This document shows positions 33,333-42,284 of a DNA stretch of 64,000 nucleotides, piece by piece. The DNA is from DASPNM01 sp035626515 (GTDB taxonomy: Bacteria; Bacteroidota; Bacteroidia; Chitinophagales; Chitinophagaceae). A model generated the notes under the pieces. It searched no databases, was not told the DNA's origin, and saw only the letters and a program-made list of their open reading frames with translations. The DNA lies in assembly GCA_035626515.1 (NCBI GenBank), contig DASPNM010000033.1:1-64000 (forward strand). The letters are read 5' to 3'. The first letter of the stretch is position 1; the number at the start of each line of letters is the position of its first letter. Made by a program: the position numbers and the translations under genes.

Positions 33333-35720
33333 TCAGTCCCCGATTAGTTCCTGGGAGGTGGTGTCGGAAAGCGCCACGCGAGTGGAAGTATTTTCCGAAT
33401 CCAGGTTGACGTCCACGCGGAGTGCCTTCAGGCCCACCACACCCTGCAGCTCTTCCAGGTCATATCTCTCGATACCGGGTTTGATCAGCTTTAGATTCTG
33501 GAGAAATTCAATGTATTCGCAGTATTCATCGGCGTCCTTCAGCTGGGAATAAACGATGGCGATCTTGCCGGGTTGCGTAAGCCGCTCGTTCGTGTCGCGG
33601 ATGCGCACTTTGTCGATACGCTTTTTGATGATCTCGTAACGAATGTTGTACGCGCCGTCAACATCGAATTTCCTTTCTTCCGTACGGAAAGTAATCGAAA
33701 GCGGCTGGCTGTGCGCGAGGATGAGCTGCGTGGTGCGCAGCGGATGGGGAAGCCGGGTTTCCATTTCCCGCGTAAGCTGCGCCGCCCGGGCAAGGACCGT
33801 GAGCTGCCACATCTTCATATTGCGCAGGTAAATTTCGTCGAATTTCCGCTTGGGTGCGATTGATTGCCCGATGTAGATGTTAAACTCCACGCCGTCTGTT
33901 ACGTACCGCTCGAAGTAATGCGGGTAAAGCAGCTGTGCCGAAGCCTGCTCCTTGTCAATGAACCGCGCAAGCGCATCGTTGATCCGTGAAATGCTTTGCT
34001 CATATTCCTTACGGTGATGGTAGAGCATACCGATCTGGGGGTCGAGTGAAGAAAAATAATGCTCCACTTCGTTGCGGACCGAGGGCTGCGTGTGCTGCAG
34101 GTGGTTGAAAATCGAACGCACCTGTCCCTGCATGAAATCATGGATGCTCACCTCATCGTCGGAAAGCAACACGGCCGAAGCCGAAGAAATGTACTTATCA
34201 ATCTTATACTCGATCTCCTGGAGCAGCGGGAAAGGCATTTCCGCCTGTGCCTTCCGGATCACCTTTCTCGCCAGTTCCAGCTGTTCAACGAGGTCGAGCT
34301 GGATGGCGTGCGAGCGTTCGGTGGAAGAATTCCGGATGTCGATCGCTCCGTAAAGCGGATAAACATCGTGAAAAGCGATCCTCTCAATCTTCACGTCCTC
34401 GTTTCCCCGGCGATTGACTATGTAATTCAGAGCCACTTCGGTGAATTTCCATTCGACGGCGGGCTGCACTGCGGTGAACTGCTCCTTGATGATTGCGTCG
34501 ATCTGGCTTTGCATGTGCTCCAGACTCTTTTTTAAAGCAAGCGTGAAGAGCGGGATGGCATCTTCGATGCGGTAGGGATGATAATGCTTCAGCCGTCCCG
34601 GAGTTTCCGACACAATCTCCAGTATACCAATAAGCTCATTATCGTGCTTCAACGGACAGAGTATCAGGCTGCGCGCCCCGTCCATGTAGAAGTACTGGAG
34701 GTAATCGGCAATGCCCAGGGTGTCCTCGTTCAGCGTTTCGTAAACAACCGGCAGATTGCTTTCCCGAAACACAATCTTGCAACAGTCGCTTACTTCATCC
34801 TTATCGACCAGCGAATGGAAATGTTTGAACAGAAGACTGTTTGTATTATGAATCTCAGAATAAACATAATGTCCGTTAATGCGGAAAAAAGGGGTGATGC
34901 CGATCTTGATATCCTTCAGCCCAATGAGCGTCTGGATGTGGGCTTCCAGCTCGGGATAGACGGTGGCATCAGAGATTGCATTGTTCAGCAGCTTGTTTTT
35001 GATCTGCACGATCACTTCATGGTGTGTGACATCATTTACTTTGACGATAGCAATCCCTTCGAACAAGAACCGTTCAAGAGGGACTTCGGAAATGAGCTCT
35101 TCGATCGTGCGCAGCCGCCGGCTGGTTGGACAAAGCACTTCGGGGAGCTTCGGCAATTCTCCGATCGGGGATACTTCAATAAAGCGCGCGTCGACCTTGA
35201 GCTCGAGGTACCGGATGAGGCCGCTGTGCGGGTCTTTGTAGCAATGCACCCAGCCGGATGATTCGGGTACGCTGTAACCGCAATATTTTTTCAGGATCAG
35301 CTCGTACGCAAACTGCATTCTCTCCCGGTTCAGGCTCTCGCTTGTCGCCGTGTCCGCAAGATTCAGTTCGTTGCTGCCCGCTTTGATGAAAAGGTGGTGA
35401 AATAATCTCGAGGTGTAGACCATCTCGAATTTGAAGGGGAAGGCGATAGCATAAATGTTTTCGTGCGGCGAGGAGGTGGGCGGAAAGATAGAAGCCAGCA
35501 GCTCTTCGATGAGTTCGCCGTAGGGCTTCAGGACCTCCAGGTCGCCAATCGGCTGCATGAGTTCGGCGTGGGATTCAAACTCGGCCACCACGCCCCCGTA
35601 GAGTTTTTTAATACCCGGGTTTCCGTCGCCGATATTTTTTTTCAGCGCTTTGATCAGCGGCCGGAACGAGAGGCGGCTGTTGATCAGAGAGTCATCATAT
35701 GTTATGGTGCTCGCAGGCAT
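33333..35720 (-). CDS. Large GAF-domain protein, paralog 2
   Basis: A 795-aa tandem paralog of the preceding entry with the same layout: an N-terminal opening SRLSFRPLIKALKK, a central GAF-like domain (SLILCPLKHDNELIGILEIVSE) and a C-terminal region with YPHYFERYVTDGVEFN and IGQSIAPKRK. Both genes read the same way with 134 bp between, so they may be co-expressed. Whether the two proteins form a heteromer is a guess. The C-terminal part is the best conserved, so it is probably the working domain, yet I do not recognise it. ATG at 35720. Confidence 0.8.
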   Translation of the reverse strand: MPASTITYDDSLINSRLSFRPLIKALKKNIGDGNPGIKKLYGGVVAEFESHAELMQPIGDLEVLKPYGELIEELLASIFPPTSSPHENIYAIAFPFKFEMVYTSRLFHHLFIKAGSNELNLADTATSESLNRERMQFAYELILKKYCGYSVPESSGWVHCYKDPHSGLIRYLELKVDARFIEVSPIGELPKLPEVLCPTSRRLRTIEELISEVPLERFLFEGIAIVKVNDVTHHEVIVQIKNKLLNNAISDATVYPELEAHIQTLIGLKDIKIGITPFFRINGHYVYSEIHNTNSLLFKHFHSLVDKDEVSDCCKIVFRESNLPVVYETLNEDTLGIADYLQYFYMDGARSLILCPLKHDNELIGILEIVSETPGRLKHYHPYRIEDAIPLFTLALKKSLEHMQSQIDAIIKEQFTAVQPAVEWKFTEVALNYIVNRRGNEDVKIERIAFHDVYPLYGAIDIRNSSTERSHAIQLDLVEQLELARKVIRKAQAEMPFPLLQEIEYKIDKYISSASAVLLSDDEVSIHDFMQGQVRSIFNHLQHTQPSVRNEVEHYFSSLDPQIGMLYHHRKEYEQSISRINDALARFIDKEQASAQLLYPHYFERYVTDGVEFNIYIGQSIAPKRKFDEIYLRNMKMWQLTVLARAAQLTREMETRLPHPLRTTQLILAHSQPLSITFRTEERKFDVDGAYNIRYEIIKKRIDKVRIRDTNERLTQPGKIAIVYSQLKDADEYCEYIEFLQNLKLIKPGIERYDLEELQGVVGLKALRVDVNLDSENTSTRVALSDTTSQELIGD

Positions 35721-35778
35721 GGCCGTCTGTTAAAGGGAAAGAACAAAACTAACAAATAAGGACGGCATTTAAGGCGCG

Positions 35779-36672
35779 TCACCGCCCCGCTGGCGGCAGC
35801 GAGATACCGAGCTTTAACTCAATGGTAAAGAAAGAGTCGTTTTGAGCCGAGTTACCGCGCTGGTCTCCGGGCTGAGTTAAGTGCAGAGGGTTTCTTTCTG
35901 CGCGTCGGTCAGACAAGCGGGCGGCAATCCACGCCTGGCGGGGTGGAAGGTAATTGGCGAAGGCTGCGGGCGAAATATATTCAGTGCTTACATCATCGAG
36001 GTAATCCGTCAGGAGAAACCTGTGCTTCACTTCGATATGGAAAGAAAAACGCCCGGAGCGGCGGAGCCGCAATCCGAGTCCGACTGGAAAGTTCCATTGC
36101 CGCAGGCTGTAATGGCTGCGGTGCGGATATTCGCTGAAACCCTGCCCTTCGGTGCGAAGTGGATGCAGGCGGTACCATTGTCCGGCGAGCCTGGCCTGCG
36201 GGTCGAACCAGAAACAGCCGACGCCGGCGGCGAAGTACGGCGAGCAGGTTGGAGTTTGTTCTTTATTGAAAATTGAAAACGGATGCAGCTCGAAGACGAG
36301 ATGAAGTTCCAGCACCGGGCTGCGGAAGCTGAGATTTCTTTCGTAGCGACCGAACGTGGAGGACTGCACTGCGCGCAGGTTGCTGTCCGCGGCCTGCACG
36401 CTCCCGATCGTGAATTGCAGGCGGGCGGCCAGCGCCTGTTTCCAGTCGAGAAGCAGGTGCGATTCGAATGCCGCCATGAAATTTTTCAGCTCCAGGTCGC
36501 CGATAAATTTCTTACCCGTGCCGCCCCTGCCGCCCAGGTCGGTGAGGCTGTTCATCGCCCCCGGTCCGGCGCCGATCTCGACGGTAACCCGCGGCTCGTA
36601 GTAAACAAAATACTGTGCCTCGAGAGGGCAAAGGAATATTTGCGCGGCCAGTGCCGCGAGAATATGCTTCAT
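35779..36672 (-). CDS. Outer-membrane beta-barrel protein, DUF6089-like
   Basis: A 297-aa protein with a short signal peptide (HILAALAAQIFLCPLEAQ) and amphipathic strands throughout. The late segment LLTDYLDDVSTEY followed by RGNSAQNDSFFTIELKLG is typical of the small Bacteroidota barrels annotated DUF6089 or PorG-like. It should sit in the outer membrane. Some PorG-like relatives take part in type IX secretion, but this copy has no T9SS neighbours. ATG at 36672, 21 bp after nth, so possibly cotranscribed. Confidence 0.75.
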   Translation of the reverse strand: MKHILAALAAQIFLCPLEAQYFVYYEPRVTVEIGAGPGAMNSLTDLGGRGGTGKKFIGDLELKNFMAAFESHLLLDWKQALAARLQFTIGSVQAADSNLRAVQSSTFGRYERNLSFRSPVLELHLVFELHPFSIFNKEQTPTCSPYFAAGVGCFWFDPQARLAGQWYRLHPLRTEGQGFSEYPHRSHYSLRQWNFPVGLGLRLRRSGRFSFHIEVKHRFLLTDYLDDVSTEYISPAAFANYLPPRQAWIAARLSDRRAERNPLHLTQPGDQRGNSAQNDSFFTIELKLGISLPPAGR

Positions 36673-36693
36673 AAATTCCCGATGGAAAAGCGT

Positions 36694-37335
36694 TCAGGAG
36701 AGCTTTTGAAAATAGCGGCACGCGGGACGCAATCCGCAAATGCCGCACTTTGGTTTCCGGGCCACGCAGACGTATCGGCCGTGTAGTATTAGCCAGTGAT
36801 GCGCCTTGTGGATATAGTTCCTTGGAATGTGCTTCACCAGGGACTTCTCCACAGCGAGCGGTGTTTTTGCCGAAGCCGGTACGAGCCCGATGCGATGGCT
36901 GACGCGAAACACATGTGTATCCACTGCCAGGTTCGGCTGCTGATCAATGACGGAGGTGATCACGTTCGCCGTTTTTCTTCCCACGCCGGGGAGCTGCATC
37001 AGCTCTTCCACCGTCATCGGAATCTTCCCGCCGAATTTTTCCATCACCATCCTGGCCATGCCAATAAGGTGGCGGGTTTTGTTGTTCGGGTAGGATATGC
37101 TGCGGATGAAGGGGTACACTTCATCGAAGCCCGCTTTCGAAAGGGACTCTACGGTAGAGAACCTGCGGAACAACGCCGGTGTGGTGCGGTTCACCCGCTC
37201 GTCGGTGCACTGGGCCGAAAGGATCACGTCCACCAGCAGTTCATAGGGATTGTCGAAGATCAGCTCGGTCTCCGCGTCCGGACTGTTCTTCTCAAAAAAA
37301 TCGATCACGAACCGGTATCGCTGCCCGCGGGTCAT
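36694..37335 (-). CDS. nth: Endonuclease III
   Basis: A 213-aa DNA glycosylase/AP lyase of base-excision repair, removing oxidised pyrimidines. All functional parts are visible: the helix-hairpin-helix LPGVGRKTANV with its catalytic lysine, the catalytic aspartate in VDTHVFRVSHR, and the 4Fe-4S ligands spaced C-x6-C-x2-C-x5-C near the end (CVARKPKCGICGLRPAC). ATG at 37335. A 16-unit octamer array starts 27 bp upstream of the gene. Confidence 0.97.
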   Translation of the reverse strand: MTRGQRYRFVIDFFEKNSPDAETELIFDNPYELLVDVILSAQCTDERVNRTTPALFRRFSTVESLSKAGFDEVYPFIRSISYPNNKTRHLIGMARMVMEKFGGKIPMTVEELMQLPGVGRKTANVITSVIDQQPNLAVDTHVFRVSHRIGLVPASAKTPLAVEKSLVKHIPRNYIHKAHHWLILHGRYVCVARKPKCGICGLRPACRYFQKLS

Positions 37336-37361
37336 GCCGCAAGTTAGGGTGGGGATGGATT

Positions 37362-37489
37362 GGTTGGCTGGTTGACCGGTTGATTAGTTGATTGGTTGAT
37401 TGGTTAATTAGTTGATTGGTTAATTAGTTAATTGGTTGATTGGTTTACGGGTCAATTAGTTGACTGGTTGATTAGTTACCTGGTTGACG
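37362..37489. repeat. 8-bp tandem array, sixteen units
   Basis: Sixteen uninterrupted octamers in perfect phase over 128 bp; consensus GGTTGATT/AGTTGATT (also GGTTAATT, GGTTGACT). This is the longest array in the window and lies in the gap upstream of nth. Confidence 0.95.
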
Positions 37490-37497
37490 CATCAACG

Positions 37498-37657
37498 GGT
37501 TTCGCTTGCCCCTCGCCCGTGTTCCGGACATTCAGGATTTTGGGCTCCGTCAAATATCGGTTACAGAGCAGGCGAAATCCAAGGGGAAAAGCACGATGAT
37601 TCAGGGGAAAAAACGGGGCTGACGAGGACGGGAAACTCAGGCAGGTATTGAACCTGC
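37498..37657. other. Possible structured non-coding stretch
   Basis: GGTTTCGCTTGC (37498-37509) can pair with GCAGGCGAAATCC (37568-37580). Further on, GCAGG-TATTGAA-CCTGC (37641-37657) forms a hairpin like a tRNA T-arm. The stretch is non-coding and lies between an octamer array and a small gene. No complete tRNA fold was found; nature unknown. Confidence 0.3.
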
Positions 37658-37688
37658 AGTTGCAAGGGATGCGTTCCGCGTTATTGCC

Positions 37689-37946
37689 CTAACCCAGCCA
37701 GCTTCCGACCTCGGACTTCTGACTTCCGACTTCCCTCATCCGCGCGTAATTCAGCACTTGCAGCACCACCTCTGTACGGGGCGACAGAGTGATCTTGTCG
37801 AGCCGCTGCATCGAAGTTTTCAGGACCGCCAGCTTTTCGCGAAGCGTCCAGTCCCTTTGCAGGGCCGTTTCAATTGCTGCGGTCTGTTGGGGGGAGGTTT
37901 CCTTGTACAAATACAATAAAAGATCCTCAGGAGTAAAATTGTCCAT
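37689..37946 (-). CDS. Small conserved acidic protein, anti-sigma-like composition
   Basis: An 85-aa protein of unknown function opening MDNFTPEDLLLYLYKE, a pattern I know from short Bacteroidota proteins near division genes. Predicted as mostly helical, cytosolic, no motif. The ATG at 37946 is preferred to a TTG two codons earlier. The last 14 or so residues (EVGSQKSEVGSWLG) are a translated 7-bp array, so the native C-terminus was probably shorter. It lies 78 bp downstream of the ftsB-like gene on the same strand. Confidence 0.65.
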   Translation of the reverse strand: MDNFTPEDLLLYLYKETSPQQTAAIETALQRDWTLREKLAVLKTSMQRLDKITLSPRTEVVLQVLNYARMREVGSQKSEVGSWLG

Positions 37947-38024
37947 TAGCAAACCATTAAAGTTCTGTGACCTGGCGTCCGTATTTTTTGAAATGTCCGC
38001 TATATTAACGGCGGTTCGCTGCCC

Positions 38025-38366
38025 TTATTGTGCGGATTCATTCGTTTCCGGCACCAAAAACAGCTCTTCATTGTCGCGCTTCATGAGGTACTTTTCCCTA
38101 GCGTATTTTTCCAGGGTGGCGGGATTGCGCTTAAGTTGCTCTAATTCTTTGCGTTCGGCCTCGATGCTTCGGGTATAATATTGCTTGCTTTGCTCCAGCC
38201 TCCGGAGCTGCTTTTTGCGGTTTTGCTGCGTGAAAAGATCATTTTTATCGAGGAAGAGCATGATCACGGCGAAAGCGCAGAGCGTGATGAAATATTTACT
38301 GCGGAGCCAGGCTGGCAATCTCCGAAACTTGAGTGCAGGAAGGTTTTCTTGCGGAATATTTTCCAC
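38025..38366 (-). CDS. ftsB: FtsB/DivIC-like septum formation initiator
   Basis: A 113-aa bitopic division protein: a short cytosolic N-terminus, one transmembrane helix (about 25-42, YFITLCAFAVIMLFL), then a periplasmic coiled coil (45-85) and the family motif EKYAREKYLMKRDNEELFLV. It links the FtsQ/FtsL division complex. The start is GTG at 38366 and no ATG fits. Directly downstream of eno (9 bp), an arrangement conserved in many bacteria. Confidence 0.9.
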   Translation of the reverse strand: MENIPQENLPALKFRRLPAWLRSKYFITLCAFAVIMLFLDKNDLFTQQNRKKQLRRLEQSKQYYTRSIEAERKELEQLKRNPATLEKYAREKYLMKRDNEELFLVPETNESAQ

Positions 38367-38375
38367 CAGATGGAT

Positions 38376-39692
38376 TTATTTCGCCCGTTTGCTTTTCACG
38401 GCGGGCTTCCCAAATTTAATCTTTCCCTTCGGATATATCGCGGAATCGCCCAATAATTCTTCGATTCTTAACAGCTGGTTGTACTTAGCGACACGGTCGG
38501 TGCGGGAAGCGCTTCCTGTTTTGATCTGCCCGCAGTTGAGTGCCACCGCCAGGTCGCTGATCGTGGTGTCTTCGGTCTCGCCGCTGCGATGGCTCATGAT
38601 GGTATTGTATCCATTGTGCTGCGCCAGGGTAACCGCATTGGTGGTTTCGGTGATGGTCCCGATCTGGTTCACCTTCACCAGCAAAGCGTTGCCGATCCCC
38701 CGTTCAATCCCGTCCTGCAGCCGGCTGACGTTGGTGACAAAGAGATCATCCCCCACCAGTTGGCAACTCGTGCCGACAGCTTCGGTCAGCATTTTCCAGC
38801 CTTCCCAGTCGTCTTCAGCCATGCCATCCTCGATGGAAATAAGAGGATATTGTTTCACCCATCCTGCCCAGAAGCGGGCGAGCTGCTCGGAGCTCATTTC
38901 CTTTCCCGAACTCTTGTGAAAAACATATTTTTTCTTCCGCGCGTCCCAGAGCTCGCTGTTCGCGGCGTCCATGGCCAGGGCAACCTGCGTTCCGGGTTTG
39001 TAGCCGGCCGACTCAATCGCCGCCAGCACGGTTTCGATGGCTTCGTCGTTGCCGCTCAGGTTGGGAGCGAACCCGCCTTCGTCCCCCACATTGGTGCTGT
39101 GACCCTTTTTCTTCAGCACCGCCTTCAGCGCGTGAAAGATCTCCACGCCCCATCGCAATCCTTCGCTGAAGCTGGGAGCGCCCACGGGCATGACCATGAA
39201 TTCCTGGAAGTCGATCCGGTTGTCTGCGTGCGCCCCGCCATTGAGAATATTCATCATCGGCACCGGAAGTATGCGGGCGTTGGCGCCGCCGATGTAGCGG
39301 TAGAGCGGGAGGGAGGCTTCCTCCGCGGCGGCTTTCGCCGCCGCCATGCTAACGGCCAGGATGGCATTGGCGCCGAGACGACTCTTATTGGGCGTACCAT
39401 CCAGCCGGATCATAAGCTCGTCAATGCCTGTCTGGTCCGCAACGTCGTAGTCAACAAGCGCGGGCGCGATGATACGGTTCACATTCTGGACCGCCCTGAG
39501 AACCGATTTTCCTCCAAATTTTTTTTTATCTCCATCCCTGAGCTCCACGGCCTCGTGTGCCCCGGTACTGGCTCCACTGGGGACGGCGGCGCGTCCAAGC
39601 GCCCCTTCATCCGTGAGCAGGTCCACCTCGATGGTGGGATTTCCGCGGCTGTCCAGGATCTGGCGGGCAAAGACCTCGACGATATAACTCAT
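38376..39692 (-). CDS. eno: Enolase
   Basis: Glycolytic 2-phosphoglycerate dehydratase of 438 aa, normal length. The N-terminus matches the family (VEVFARQILDSRGNPTIEV). The active-site regions VGDEGGFAPN, the metal ligand in SIEDGMAEDDW, VGDDLFVTN and the signature SHRSGETEDT are all present. An upstream in-frame extension of 24 residues is unlike any enolase, so the ATG at 39692 is the start. First gene of an eno-ftsB-small protein run. Confidence 0.97.
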   Translation of the reverse strand: MSYIVEVFARQILDSRGNPTIEVDLLTDEGALGRAAVPSGASTGAHEAVELRDGDKKKFGGKSVLRAVQNVNRIIAPALVDYDVADQTGIDELMIRLDGTPNKSRLGANAILAVSMAAAKAAAEEASLPLYRYIGGANARILPVPMMNILNGGAHADNRIDFQEFMVMPVGAPSFSEGLRWGVEIFHALKAVLKKKGHSTNVGDEGGFAPNLSGNDEAIETVLAAIESAGYKPGTQVALAMDAANSELWDARKKKYVFHKSSGKEMSSEQLARFWAGWVKQYPLISIEDGMAEDDWEGWKMLTEAVGTSCQLVGDDLFVTNVSRLQDGIERGIGNALLVKVNQIGTITETTNAVTLAQHNGYNTIMSHRSGETEDTTISDLAVALNCGQIKTGSASRTDRVAKYNQLLRIEELLGDSAIYPKGKIKFGKPAVKSKRAK

Positions 39693-39806
39693 TGCAATTG
39701 GTTGTGCTCGCGCAAAGAAACGACGTTTTTCCCCAACCTTCAGCGACGCAGGAAAAACCCTCAATTATTAATTGTTTGCAGGCTTCACTTCTTGCGGTTT
39801 TTTAAA

Positions 39807-39814
39807 TAGATTTG
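39807..39814 (+). promoter_or_regulatory. Candidate -7 box TAGATTTG
   Basis: A perfect match to the Bacteroidota -7 consensus TAnnTTTG, 19 bp before the GTG start of the sorted PKD protein. No well-spaced -33 TTTG is present, so this is only suggestive. Confidence 0.35.
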
Positions 39815-39833
39815 GGGTCAATTTTTTCCGGGG

Positions 39834-42284
39834 GTGAATCGTTTTTACTTCAGACTTCTTATTGCTGTCGTCGCCATCGCTTTATTCGGCACCCGTAGTA
39901 AGGCGCAATCAGGCCTCTGTCCTACTAACCTGAATTTTGAATTGGGAGATTTCAGCGGTTGGGAGTGCCGATATGGTGCGGCAACCGACCCGTTGCCATT
40001 TCCCAATATTGGGATACTCCCCGGACGCCACACGATCATAGACTCCACTACCGCCGGCCTGGATCCCTTCGGGCTATTTCCGGAAAGCTGCCCGAACGGA
40101 AGTCGATACAGCGTTAAGCTGGGGAATCAGCAACCAGGAAACCAGGCGGAGAGTATTTCGTATACTTATACCATACCGTCTTCATTGACGAATTTTTCGA
40201 TGATTTTCCATTATGCCGTTGTTCTTGAAAGCCCGGGTCACGTCCCCCCGAACCAACCCAGGTTCCAGGCAAGGATCATAGACGTGGGAACCGGAAACGC
40301 AATCGCCTGCGTTAATTTCGATTTCATTCCGCAGACAACGCCCGGCGGATTTCAAACCTCACCATTTCCCGGCAACCTCGGAAGTCCTGTCTTATATAAG
40401 GACTGGACTCCGATCAGCATCAATTTGAATTCTTATATCGGCAGCACCATTAAACTTGAATTCATCACGAAGGACTGTACTCAAAATGGTCATGCCGGGT
40501 ACGCCTACGTGGACGTGAATACCAATTGTAATGGAGTAATTGCAGGAAATTTCATTTGTCCGGGAGATACGTCGCTTACGTTGACGGCGCCTTACGGGTT
40601 CCAGTCCTACGAGTGGTATTCAGATAACACTTTCTCAACGATCATTTCCAACACTCAAACGTTGTACCTGAATCCGGTTCCAAGCGTTGGCACAGTCTAT
40701 CCAGTGGTGGTTACACCTTATTCTGGTTTTGGATGCACCGATACGCTTTATGCTGTAATTGACGTGGGCAATCCACCTGCGGCCGACGCAGGTCCCGACC
40801 GGATCAGCTGCCAGTTGCAGCAGGTACAGATCGGCGCGCCTCCCAACGCTACCTATACATATCAATGGACTCCGGCCGCGCAGGTTTCCAATCCGAATAT
40901 TTCAAATCCCATGGCATGGACCGTCGGTCCAACGCCTACACAATTTGTTGTTGAAGTCACGGATATTCTCAACGGCTGCGTGGCGAGGGATACGACCCTG
41001 GTATCGCCTTACCAGGTGGATACGACGCTGACCGTAACCGGCAAAACCGATTATTGCCCCGACGAAACTTCCAAGGCACAGCTCTCGGTGAGCAGCAACA
41101 TAAGCTCTGTGCAATGGTACAATGCTTCGGGTCCTATACCGGGAGCTACCGGCCAAACTTATCAGCCAACGGCTACAGGCACCTACTGGGCAGAGCTGAA
41201 TGAAAACGGCTGCATGGACAGCACCCGCTCCGTGGGAGTTTTGATCTATCCATTCCCTGCAGCTTCGTTTTATCCTGACCAGGATACGAGCTGCGTCACA
41301 AATAATTCCTTCCTCTTTACAAACACGACCACTGTCGCCGATGGGTCCGCCCTTTCCTATGTCTGGACTTTCCAGGATGGTACGACGCAGACCACTCAGG
41401 ACGCAACCAAGACATTCCCCTCGGTAGGCATGCACACGGTGAAACTACTGGCTACGAGTGCGCCCGGATGCAAGGACAGCACCACCCGCTCGGTAGTTGT
41501 GATGCCGAACGGCCAGGCTGGATTCCTATGGGATTCCATTTGCACCAACCGCCCGACTCTCTTCACCAACCAAAGCCGCGAAAACGGATCCCCACAGGTA
41601 AATTATTTCTGGGAATTTAATAACGGCGACCCAGTGTCTACTCTTCGTGATCCATTGCCGGTAGTGTACACCCAAGCCGGTCGTGTGGACGTGACGCTGA
41701 AAATGGTTGCGCTCGGCTGCGAAAATGATACGCAGACCGTCGTGCGCTCAGTGCTGGTGAACCGATCGGTTCCCGGCATCCGTTACCCGGACATCGTCGT
41801 TCCGCTCGGAAGCTCGCGCTTCATCCGCGCGCGCGACAGCATTGGACACATCTACGACTGGAAGCCGCCGGTCCAGCTCAGCAGCTACTGGAGCCGGTTC
41901 AGCGAATTCTTTGCCAGCAGCCCGAACGACATGCAGTACCAGATCTGGATCACTGACCAGCATACCTGCCTCACAGTGGATACTCTTCAGGTCCTCATTC
42001 TCAAAAAGCCGGGATATTACCTCCCGACGGCCTTTACTCCAAATGGCGACGGCCTCAACGACGTGGCCCGGCCTTACCTGATCGGAATGAAATCGCTAAA
42101 GAGCTTCGCGATCTTCAATCGTTGGGGCAACCGTTTGTTTTATACCACGCGCCAGGGCGAAGGCTGGGATGGGAAATATCAGGGAAAGGAGCAGAGCAAC
42201 GGCGTTTACGTTTGGGTGCTCGTGTTTGAGGATGAAAATGGAAAGACGGTCACCGAAAAAGGTACCATCACGGTGATTCGCTGA
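39834..42284 (+). CDS. Secreted PKD-domain protein with gliding-motility (T9SS type B) C-terminal domain
   Basis: An 816-aa extracellular protein. Signal peptide at 1-25 ending in KAQ. The middle carries several Ig/PKD-like domains, including a clear PKD unit around YVWTFQDGTTQTT and FPSVGMHTVKLLATS. The C-terminus (from about 730) is the gliding-motility-associated sorting domain: YLPTAFTPNGDGLNDV, FAIFNRWGNRLF and NGVYVWVLVFEDENG. It is therefore exported by type IX secretion and attached to or released from the surface, probably as an adhesin or matrix protein. Start codon GTG. Its 3' end overlaps the convergent GldA-like gene by 17 bp. Confidence 0.92.
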   Translation: MNRFYFRLLIAVVAIALFGTRSKAQSGLCPTNLNFELGDFSGWECRYGAATDPLPFPNIGILPGRHTIIDSTTAGLDPFGLFPESCPNGSRYSVKLGNQQPGNQAESISYTYTIPSSLTNFSMIFHYAVVLESPGHVPPNQPRFQARIIDVGTGNAIACVNFDFIPQTTPGGFQTSPFPGNLGSPVLYKDWTPISINLNSYIGSTIKLEFITKDCTQNGHAGYAYVDVNTNCNGVIAGNFICPGDTSLTLTAPYGFQSYEWYSDNTFSTIISNTQTLYLNPVPSVGTVYPVVVTPYSGFGCTDTLYAVIDVGNPPAADAGPDRISCQLQQVQIGAPPNATYTYQWTPAAQVSNPNISNPMAWTVGPTPTQFVVEVTDILNGCVARDTTLVSPYQVDTTLTVTGKTDYCPDETSKAQLSVSSNISSVQWYNASGPIPGATGQTYQPTATGTYWAELNENGCMDSTRSVGVLIYPFPAASFYPDQDTSCVTNNSFLFTNTTTVADGSALSYVWTFQDGTTQTTQDATKTFPSVGMHTVKLLATSAPGCKDSTTRSVVVMPNGQAGFLWDSICTNRPTLFTNQSRENGSPQVNYFWEFNNGDPVSTLRDPLPVVYTQAGRVDVTLKMVALGCENDTQTVVRSVLVNRSVPGIRYPDIVVPLGSSRFIRARDSIGHIYDWKPPVQLSSYWSRFSEFFASSPNDMQYQIWITDQHTCLTVDTLQVLILKKPGYYLPTAFTPNGDGLNDVARPYLIGMKSLKSFAIFNRWGNRLFYTTRQGEGWDGKYQGKEQSNGVYVWVLVFEDENGKTVTEKGTITVIR

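Noticed and set aside
37622..37710. A minus-strand tRNA gene suggested by the T-arm-like hairpin GCAGG-TATTGAA-CCTGC and a possible 7-bp acceptor pair
   Set aside because: The acceptor would be 3 bases away from the T-arm, and no 5-bp anticodon stem with a 7-base loop can be placed; kept only as a possible structured region.
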